Below the pieces are notes generated by a model, which had not been told where the DNA came from, searched no databases, and saw nothing but the letters and a program-made list of their open reading frames with translations. Below are positions 42,730 to 49,516 of a stretch of DNA of 49,516 bases, piece by piece (the first letter of the stretch is position 1; each line of letters starts with the position of its first letter). The stretch lies in NCBI GenBank assembly GCA_024696005.1, contig JAILHF010000053.1:1-49516 (forward strand). Reading direction: 5' to 3'. Origin of the DNA: Lachnospiraceae bacterium. GTDB lineage: Bacteria; Bacillota; Clostridia; Lachnospirales; Lachnospiraceae. Made by a program: the position numbers and the translations under genes.

Positions 42730-43789
42730 AAAGATCCTGATAAACGGAAATGAGCTGACCCATGAGACGGACGGCATGACCCGCGTTGCGTTTGAAGTGG
42801 TCAGGAGGCTTGATCGTCTGCTCTTGCCGGGACAGGCGGAGATGGTCGTAAAAGACAGAAACGATCTGCGTTCCCTGCCGCGCTTTCAAAACATCAGGAT
42901 CGTGGAACGGAAAGGCCCTTCCGTGAAATGGGAATTCGTGAACCTGGATCTGTACAGCATGCTGACAGATTCCCTGGAGCTTCGCTTCCGCAACAGGGCA
43001 GGACATGCGAAGGGAATATTCTATCTGCATGATGTGATCCCGCTCAGTTTTTACGGGGAAAAGCCTGTTTGCGGCAGAAAGGGCATGACGGAAGCTGCGG
43101 GGAAAGCTTATCATCGCAACATCAAGAGGATGAAGAGAAATGCCCTTGCCATCGTTACGGTTTCCGATTTCAGCAAGGCCGAGATCGTGCGCTGTCTGGA
43201 TGTGGACGGCAGCAGGGTTGCAGTCATAAAGAACGGATGGGAGCATTTTCAGGATATCAGGCCGGACATGCACATTTTTGAACGCTTCCGGGGACTGAAG
43301 GAAAAGCAGTATTTCTTCTCTCTCGGAAGCATATCTCCGCATAAGAATTTCGGCTTTATACATGAGCTTGCCAAAAGATATAAGTCCTATGACTTTGTGA
43401 TCGCCGGGCGGATGAACCGGGGATTGCAGGCTGATGTTTCGGATGCGGATAACCTGGTATTTACGGGGGGCTTGACGGACGGAGAGATCAAGGCCCTCAT
43501 GATGAACTGCAGGGCATTTCTGTTCCCTTCTTTTATCGAAGGGATGGGGCTGCCCGTGTTTGAGGCGCTGTCCTGCGGCGCGGAGGTATGCGCATCGGAT
43601 ATACCGGTCCTGCATGAATATGCCGGCAGCAGCGTTCACTATTTTGATCCGGAGGATGCGGATCCGGATCTTGAAGCACTGCTCGCTGAAAAAGTGAGTG
43701 CTCCGGAAGCGGCGCTTGATAAGCTTTCCTGGGATAAGGCCGCAGAGGAACTGCATGCGCTCATCAAGGCTTATCTGAAAGATTCATGA
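42716..43789 (+). CDS. Glycosyltransferase family 4
   Basis: A 357-residue GT-B enzyme: N-terminal NGNELTHETDGMTRVAFEVV, a central IFYLHDVIPLSF and VTVSDFSKAEIVRCL, then FSLGSISPHKNF and the E-x7-E motif in FIEGMGLPVFEALSCG. These are GT4 features shared with mannosyl- and rhamnosyltransferases. ATG 42716 overlaps the methyltransferase end by 14 bases, consistent with translational coupling; an in-frame TTG upstream is less likely. Confidence 0.9.
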   Translation: MKKYRKILINGNELTHETDGMTRVAFEVVRRLDRLLLPGQAEMVVKDRNDLRSLPRFQNIRIVERKGPSVKWEFVNLDLYSMLTDSLELRFRNRAGHAKGIFYLHDVIPLSFYGEKPVCGRKGMTEAAGKAYHRNIKRMKRNALAIVTVSDFSKAEIVRCLDVDGSRVAVIKNGWEHFQDIRPDMHIFERFRGLKEKQYFFSLGSISPHKNFGFIHELAKRYKSYDFVIAGRMNRGLQADVSDADNLVFTGGLTDGEIKALMMNCRAFLFPSFIEGMGLPVFEALSCGAEVCASDIPVLHEYAGSSVHYFDPEDADPDLEALLAEKVSAPEAALDKLSWDKAAEELHALIKAYLKDS

Positions 43790-43823
43790 GTGTACATGAA
43801 ATGAAAGGATCCTGTTTTTAAGC

Positions 43824-45425
43824 ATGGCAAAAAAAAGCAAGAACGCCCCCGCTGAAACAGGGGGTGTGGCAAAATCAATACTGACATGGCTGGTCAAGGC
43901 TTATGTATTTCTGATGCTGGTTGTTTATCCCCTGTATTTCCAGGATAAATACTACGACATGAGCGATGCGAAATGGGCATTCTATAGGAATGTAAGCGCC
44001 TTTTTTGCGCTGGCGGCCGCCGTGATACTGATCTGGCATGTGGGATGCTTTGTTGCCGGAAAGAAAACAAAGGAGTTCTTTGCTGGCGCGGTCAAAAACC
44101 TGAATGCCACGGACTGCTTTGTGATCGCGTACTTGCTCACATGCTGCATCTCCACGCTCATCACCCCGTACAGACGCTTTGTGATATGGGGCTTTGACGG
44201 CTGGTACATGGGGCTGATCGCCCAGCTGAGCTTCGGGCTGATCTATTTTCTGGTATCCCGCTTCTGGAGGTGGGAGAAGCTTCATCTGCTGCTGATCCTG
44301 GCAGCGGCCGCCCTGGTGTTTTTCCTGGGGGTGATCATGCGGTTTCGGATCGATCCCATGGGGATGTACGGGGATCTGGATGATTACTATCTTCAGCATT
44401 TCATTTCCACACTTGGGCAGACGACCTGGTACTCCAGCTACATGTGCATTGTCTTCCCGCTGGGGCTCATCGCCTACTGCTGCGCGCAAAAGACATGGCT
44501 CAGGATCGCAGCCGGCGTATTCTGCGTGATCGGTTTCCTGACCTTTGTCACACAGAATTCGGACAGTGCCTATGTGGCAATGTTCGGCATCTTTTTCCTG
44601 CTCTTCTGGATCTCCTTTGCTTCCGATGAGAGATTTCTGCGCTTTCTGGAGTGCCTTGTCATGGCGCTGGGATCCTTTAAGTTCATGGGGCTTTTGCAGC
44701 TGCTCTTTGCGGACAGAATGGTGGGGCTGGACAGTCTTTCGATCTTCATGAGTCAGTCCGTAGTAACGCTAATCCTGCTTGTGGCAGTGGTGCTTCTGTA
44801 TCTGTTCATGAGACTGTACGTGTTCAAAAAGACGGAGTTTCATGTCACATCACTTAAGAAGCTGAGAATTGTGATGCTCGTGCTTCTGGTGCTGGGAACG
44901 GCCGCTGTGGTCATCTATGTCTGTCTGAATACGGCCGGGAAGCTGCCGGCGGGCCTGTCTTCCGGCAGCAATTACCTTGTATTCAATGATGCCTGGGGCA
45001 ATAACCGCGGTGTTTCCTGGCGCTGCACCATTGACGGATACTTCCGGGCAGATCCTTTGCGCAAGCTCTTTGGCGTCGGACCGGACAGTTTTGCGGAATA
45101 CATCTACACGTATTATCAGGCGGATCTGGATAAGGTCCTGGGCAGGCAGATCATCCAGGCATGCGCGCATAACGAATGGCTGAATGCACTTCTGAATACG
45201 GGCGTTTTGGGGCTGGCCGCTTATCTGGGCACTTTTGTCTCGTCTTTTGCGGACTGCATGAAAGGCGCGGAAAGGCATCCCTATCTGCATGGCGTGGCCA
45301 TGGCGATAGCGGCATATATTTTCCACAACTTTTTCTGCTATCAGCAGATCATCTGCACACCGACCATCTTTATCCTGATGGGCATGGCGCAGTCGGTGAT
45401 CAGGCATGGGGATTCGGAGGAATGA
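43824..45425 (+). CDS. O-antigen ligase/polymerase-like membrane protein (Wzy type)
   Basis: A 533-residue membrane protein with about twelve helices. Between helices, the large extracytoplasmic loop holds WGNNRGVSWRCTIDGYFRAD and LFGVGPDSF, then AHNEWLNALLNTGVLGLAAY, the conserved Wzy_C/WaaL-type region with its arginine and histidine. In this locus it would polymerise the flipped repeat units or attach the polymer to a wall acceptor. The start ATG 43824 follows AAAGGAT at a long spacing. Confidence 0.88.
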   Translation: MAKKSKNAPAETGGVAKSILTWLVKAYVFLMLVVYPLYFQDKYYDMSDAKWAFYRNVSAFFALAAAVILIWHVGCFVAGKKTKEFFAGAVKNLNATDCFVIAYLLTCCISTLITPYRRFVIWGFDGWYMGLIAQLSFGLIYFLVSRFWRWEKLHLLLILAAAALVFFLGVIMRFRIDPMGMYGDLDDYYLQHFISTLGQTTWYSSYMCIVFPLGLIAYCCAQKTWLRIAAGVFCVIGFLTFVTQNSDSAYVAMFGIFFLLFWISFASDERFLRFLECLVMALGSFKFMGLLQLLFADRMVGLDSLSIFMSQSVVTLILLVAVVLLYLFMRLYVFKKTEFHVTSLKKLRIVMLVLLVLGTAAVVIYVCLNTAGKLPAGLSSGSNYLVFNDAWGNNRGVSWRCTIDGYFRADPLRKLFGVGPDSFAEYIYTYYQADLDKVLGRQIIQACAHNEWLNALLNTGVLGLAAYLGTFVSSFADCMKGAERHPYLHGVAMAIAAYIFHNFFCYQQIICTPTIFILMGMAQSVIRHGDSEE

Positions 45426-45483
45426 GGAGGGGGCGTTTGCGGCCGGAGGGTTGTGAACGGCAATATGGAAGGGAGGAACATGA

Positions 45484-46416
45484 ATGACTGAGGACAGAGG
45501 GATTTCGGGAAGGATCGTCGGCGGCGTGTGCTGGGACCGGCTTACGAAGAAGCGAATGAAGGATCCGCTTGCCCTCGAAAACTTCGGGTATAAGGTCTAT
45601 TCCCAGAACGATGAGGATGGGATCATTCAGGAGATCTTCCGGAGGATAGGCACGGAAACGAAAGAATTCATCGAGATCGGCGTGCAGAACGGTCTGGAAT
45701 GCAATACGCATTTTCTGCTCCATCACGGCTGGCATGGCTTGTGGCTGGAGGGGAATGCGGCGTCCTGCAGGCAGATCGGGAACAAGTTCCGTCCGGTGAT
45801 AAAAGACGGGCGCCTGAAAGCGGTCCGGGCATTTGTCACCCGGGAGAACGTGGAAGAGCTCATCGCAAAGCACCGAAACGTCCGGGAAAAGGGAAGGACG
45901 CCGGATCTTCTGAGCATCGATATCGACGGGAACGACTGGCATGTCTGGAAGGCCATCGCATCGATAAAGCCGAGGCTCGTCTGCATCGAGTATAACGGCA
46001 AGTTCCCGCCGGACCTGGACTGGAAGCAGGCTTACAATGCGAAGCATGTCTGGGATAAAACGGACTGGCAGGGCGCTTCCCTGAAGGCAATGGAGCTTTT
46101 GGGCAGGGAAAAGGGCTATGTTCTGGTCGGGACCAACTTAAGCGGCGCCAATGCCTTCTTTGTAAGGGAGGATCTGCATTCGGGCGTGCTGTTTGCGGGC
46201 GGTGATACGGCCGAGGAGCTGTATAATCCGTACAGGCCGGGTCTCAAGTTCGCGGCGCCCGGGCACGTGGCCAGGTACTGCCTTGTGGGGCAGGAGGAGA
46301 ACAAAGGGATCCTGAACTATTTTGCCGACGAAAAGGAGTACCGGCGGGCCAGGATGCGGGAGAAGCTGGATCTGCTCCGGAGGATCGTGAAAAAACGGAT
46401 CATGAAGGACATATAA
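45484..46416 (+). CDS. FkbM-like SAM-dependent methyltransferase
   Basis: The protein has 310 residues. KEFIEIGVQNGLECNTHFLL is the SAM-binding loop of a subfamily found in polysaccharide loci; GLWLEGNAASCRQI follows as loop 2, then LLSIDIDGNDWHVWKAI as the FkbM-type acidic motif. No membrane helix. Probably methylates a sugar or a terminal residue. It follows the ligase gene by 58 bases, starts after GGGAGG and seems to be the last gene of the locus. Confidence 0.82.
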   Translation: MTEDRGISGRIVGGVCWDRLTKKRMKDPLALENFGYKVYSQNDEDGIIQEIFRRIGTETKEFIEIGVQNGLECNTHFLLHHGWHGLWLEGNAASCRQIGNKFRPVIKDGRLKAVRAFVTRENVEELIAKHRNVREKGRTPDLLSIDIDGNDWHVWKAIASIKPRLVCIEYNGKFPPDLDWKQAYNAKHVWDKTDWQGASLKAMELLGREKGYVLVGTNLSGANAFFVREDLHSGVLFAGGDTAEELYNPYRPGLKFAAPGHVARYCLVGQEENKGILNYFADEKEYRRARMREKLDLLRRIVKKRIMKDI

Positions 46417-46457
46417 AGTCCGGGAGGAATTTATTTGTGGCATTAATGGTCGGAATA

Positions 46458-46466
46458 TGGTATACT
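46458..46466 (+). promoter_or_regulatory. Extended -10 promoter of the surface protein gene
   Basis: TGG-TATACT (46458-46466) forms an extended -10; the -35 region is weak. Transcription would begin near 46473, giving a leader of about 70 nt before ATG 46542. Confidence 0.55.
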
Positions 46467-46541
46467 GCCATGGGTTTGAATGGATTTTGCATGATGTGAA
46501 TGTATATTATTTGTGCGGACGCGCACGGAAAGGATAGGTTT

Positions 46542-49516
46542 ATGTTCAAAAAGGGGATGATCAGGTTCAGAAGGAAGATGGCGGCGCTGCTGGCTGCGGC
46601 CATGCTCGTTTCGTCTTTCCCGGTCCCGGCTCAGGCAGCAGGGAATGCGGAGGGCGCTTCGGGCTATGCTGCCGGGATTGGCGAAGAGCCCGGTGTGGCT
46701 GAGGTGATCGGAAAGCCGGTGAAGGCATCCGAGCCGGGCAGCAATGATCCGGTGGTAGGCTCTGTGCTGCGTGAACTAGGGAATGGGGTGCTTTCAAACC
46801 CTGTATCGTCAAATGAGACAGAAAATTGGGATGGTAGTTATGTTTACTATGGAAAATATAACGGAGAAGATGCCACGAAATATCGTGTGTTGGATAAGGC
46901 ATCAGAAGATTTTGGCGTAAAAGGCGGCAGTATCTTGCTTGACTGCGACAGTGTTCTCTTTTCACATAAGTTTGGTTCTTCTGAAGACTGGTCTTCCAGT
47001 ACTTTGAAGAGCGATATCAACGGAAATGGATTTCTTACTAAACAGGGTAATTTGTCAGATATAGAAAGACAGGCTATATCGGCAAGTACCAAAAAAGAGA
47101 AAGTTGATAAAGATGGAAATGGAGACGGAGAGGGAGATTGTTATCATAATTTTCTTTTTTCGGAGCTGTCTGGGGAGAAGGTATTCATTCTTGATGCATT
47201 TGAAGTGACAAGGCCTTCATATGGATATCTGTATAAAACTGATTCGGGTAATATAATAAAAATGGGAAAAAATACAGATTCTCCTTATTGGTTGAGATCG
47301 CTGACCAATCTGACCAATAATACGAGTTCCATCGGATATGTGGCCTCTGATGTTAGTTCTAGTTGGGTTGCTGATACGGGAATCAGTGGAAATGAATTGG
47401 GTGTAAGGCCCGCTTTTAACATCAGTCTGTCATCGGTGATCTTTTCATCTGCAACCCCGTCCGAAATCCCGTCCGATGATGAGAGGGTTTATAAGCTAAC
47501 GATCTCGGATAATGATCTGGGGATAACAGCCGGAGAAATCACCTATGATAGTGAAAGTGGTTATAGCATACCTTATATCATTACGGACAGCAGCGATACC
47601 TCTGATCCTACCCGGGTATCCGTAGTGGTAACTGATGGCACATGGACCGAAAACGGCTGGAGTAATGGCGCCGAGCTTAAACAGTATTCAAAGATTGCTG
47701 ATGTGACCGAAGGTACGCTTACCGGTACAGGTATATTTGTATTAGACAGCACTATCACCGGTACATGGGGTGAAGATTATCATGTTTATATCCTGGCAGA
47801 GGATATAAACGGTGAGAAAGAAACAGATTATGCTAGTGCACCGGTAGAGATAACAAAGGCTTCAAGTGTTGTTTCAGAAAATGATGTGGCAAAATACGGT
47901 CAGTTTAAGAATCTTTCCGTTATAAAGCACAGCGGCAGCGTAGGGGATGATATACAGATAGGTGATAAGGTTCAATATTCCTTTGATTATCAACCGCCTG
48001 CAGGGGGAATTGTATCCAGTTATACCGTTTTTTATAACAAGGGTGACATGAAGTCATCCATGGTCGATGAATATGGTTTTAATGAGACAGTCATCATTGA
48101 CGGTAATCTGTTATTCACACCTTTTGATGCAAATTATTATGGTGACTGGAAAGCCTGGAGTATAGCGGTAAACTTTGCCGAATCTCCTGCAAGTATAGGC
48201 AATGATAATAGTATCAGATTTTATGATAAAGCATACTTGGAGGGGGCAAAGAGGTATACGAACCTGGGGACAGAGTATTGCGTGGCGGATCTTTCGGATC
48301 TGTCCTTTACTGTCGATAAGCCGGAGCAGGCAAATGCTGATGCTCAGGGGCCTGTTATAAATACGGAAGCTATCAGTATTAATAAAACCAATGTTGATAT
48401 AGCCGATGATGAAGCGGTTAATATCAGCGTGCCCATAACAGACCCCAGTGGTATAGCCGAATGGCATATTGCTGTAACGGATGGTAAACATATCAGGATA
48501 AGACATGAGTTTCCTGACACTTATGATCCGTTTAGCGAGTCATATGATGCAGAAACTAATACAGGAACCACAAGGGCCTATTCAAAAAGTTTGGGAGACT
48601 ATCAGATACTGTATATTCTGGCAAATGACTGTGCAGGAAATGAGACTGCGGTATACAACAGTGCTTTTTCCGGAAAAAATCAATCTGATTTTGTAGCAGA
48701 TGATTATTTTTCACAGCGGATAGTTGAACGCTATATAAACAACAGAAATAATGGGATTTCTGAAAATCTTATCTCATATACATATTCTGTTAAAGATAAA
48801 GAAGATATTGGTAAGGCACCGGTATTCCTGACGGATGGATTTACGAAAAACGGCGAACGTTTTGCTTTTGGTGAGAATGTAATTTTGTATACGCCGATTG
48901 AAGGAAGCCTCAGTAAATTTGTGATCGGGTTTGGGATTGGAGGCCAGGAAGGGGGGACGTACGTTCTTGAGCACAATGGCCAATATGAACCCATGCTGTT
49001 CCAGGCTGACCGTTTCGGATCATGTTTTATAAAATACATAACGGCAACGGATACGGCAGGACGGAAATCCGCATTGTATAATTCCGCTGTTTATAATACG
49101 GCGACACAGGCGGGCATCGCTGAAGCAAATTACAACAGTGTGTCAGGCGCTAATCTGTCTTCCATGAACTGGGTAGTGGGGCTGAAAGATGAGGCGACCG
49201 GCATCCTGGCATCAAATGAAGAATTTGAGGCGGGAAGTACGTCGATGAACGTGGCGGAACAGGAAATGTCTTCCTCCAGTGAATCATATAGAAATATAAC
49301 CGATACATCCGTTCCCGAATCGTACGGGACGGGTTATACAGACAGATTCTTTTGGAACATAGAACTGGAGAACTTCGATCATCAGAAAAATAATAAGATA
49401 AAGGTATGGGTTCCTGTCCCGGGCATGAAAAACGGCAGCAGAGTGCTCATCAGGCATCTTAAGCATAAAGAGAATGCAAATGATGCCAATGATGTTGAAT
49501 TCTTTAATCCTGTAGT
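46542..49516 (+). CDS. Large secreted surface protein with DUF6273-like and Ig-like repeats (3' end outside window)
   Basis: The reading frame is open from ATG 46542 to the window end, giving at least 991 residues. It has a signal peptide (about 1-32, basic start, hydrophobic core, cleavage after AQA) and then a DUF6273-like domain (about 95-300) recognised by YYGKYNGEDATKYRVLDK, SPYWLRSLTN and GVRPAFNIS. Beyond about 320 are repeated beta-sandwich units sharing a closing motif: VYILAEDINGEKETDY, LYILANDCAGNETAVYNSA and YITATDTAGRKSALYNSA. This suggests a cell-surface adhesin or enzyme scaffold. The ribosome binding site is AAAGGAT. From about 46790 the sequence is much more AT-rich than the signal-peptide region or the neighbouring genes. 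Confidence 0.8.
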   Translation, partial: MFKKGMIRFRRKMAALLAAAMLVSSFPVPAQAAGNAEGASGYAAGIGEEPGVAEVIGKPVKASEPGSNDPVVGSVLRELGNGVLSNPVSSNETENWDGSYVYYGKYNGEDATKYRVLDKASEDFGVKGGSILLDCDSVLFSHKFGSSEDWSSSTLKSDINGNGFLTKQGNLSDIERQAISASTKKEKVDKDGNGDGEGDCYHNFLFSELSGEKVFILDAFEVTRPSYGYLYKTDSGNIIKMGKNTDSPYWLRSLTNLTNNTSSIGYVASDVSSSWVADTGISGNELGVRPAFNISLSSVIFSSATPSEIPSDDERVYKLTISDNDLGITAGEITYDSESGYSIPYIITDSSDTSDPTRVSVVVTDGTWTENGWSNGAELKQYSKIADVTEGTLTGTGIFVLDSTITGTWGEDYHVYILAEDINGEKETDYASAPVEITKASSVVSENDVAKYGQFKNLSVIKHSGSVGDDIQIGDKVQYSFDYQPPAGGIVSSYTVFYNKGDMKSSMVDEYGFNETVIIDGNLLFTPFDANYYGDWKAWSIAVNFAESPASIGNDNSIRFYDKAYLEGAKRYTNLGTEYCVADLSDLSFTVDKPEQANADAQGPVINTEAISINKTNVDIADDEAVNISVPITDPSGIAEWHIAVTDGKHIRIRHEFPDTYDPFSESYDAETNTGTTRAYSKSLGDYQILYILANDCAGNETAVYNSAFSGKNQSDFVADDYFSQRIVERYINNRNNGISENLISYTYSVKDKEDIGKAPVFLTDGFTKNGERFAFGENVILYTPIEGSLSKFVIGFGIGGQEGGTYVLEHNGQYEPMLFQADRFGSCFIKYITATDTAGRKSALYNSAVYNTATQAGIAEANYNSVSGANLSSMNWVVGLKDEATGILASNEEFEAGSTSMNVAEQEMSSSSESYRNITDTSVPESYGTGYTDRFFWNIELENFDHQKNNKIKVWVPVPGMKNGSRVLIRHLKHKENANDANDVEFFNPV

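Overview
The window looks like a chromosomal segment of a moderately GC-rich Gram-positive anaerobe, most likely a Lachnospiraceae-type Clostridia. This is an inference from AGGAGG-type ribosome binding sites, sigma-A promoters with frequent TGn extended -10 boxes, a TraX-like protein, a propeller-type hybrid kinase, HD-GYP proteins and GGDEF proteins, and a Gram-positive style exopolysaccharide locus. All complete genes are on the + strand. I saw no rRNA, tRNA, CRISPR array, transposase or phage gene.

Positions 1-15029 are bracketed by two direct copies of a 147-bp multi-hairpin element (the first cut by the window edge). Between them lie genes of the antibiotic and envelope-stress kind. First comes an ABC-F protein followed by HflX, each preceded by a tiny leader ORF with a strong ribosome binding site and a shared FIR-x-(K/R) motif. 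Next is a P-loop kinase. Then comes a split ABC exporter operon ending in its own MerR regulator, driven by a promoter with the 19-bp spacer typical of MerR control. Then an FtsX-type ABC transporter sits with an Ntn-hydrolase-like lipoprotein and a PrsW-like membrane protease. Last is an unusual Gfo/Idh/MocA-aldo/keto reductase fusion. A VanR/VanS-like two-component pair follows directly after the second repeat copy.

Positions 17152-19633 hold ordinary genes: TraX-like, a flavin-binding pyridoxamine-oxidase-like protein, and a PgeF/YfiH laccase-domain protein. Positions 19763-29326 form a four-gene signalling operon: a membrane HD-GYP protein, a 1415-residue hybrid histidine kinase with a sensory propeller, receiver and HPt, a double-receiver protein, and a second membrane HD-GYP protein with degenerate motifs and a large unassigned C-terminal region. 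A strong terminator closes it. Glutamine-dependent NAD synthetase follows, then about 470 bp of structured non-coding DNA, then a PAS-GGDEF-GAF-like protein apparently co-transcribed with an FRG-domain protein, closed by another strong terminator.

Positions 34429-46416 are a surface polysaccharide locus read from one promoter. It contains an Alg14/Alg13-type split glycosyltransferase, a large membrane protein, four further glycosyltransferases, a flippase, two FkbM-type methyltransferases and a ligase/polymerase. No priming sugar-phosphate transferase is visible. The window ends inside a long secreted repeat-containing surface protein (46542 onward) whose base composition changes abruptly just after the export signal.
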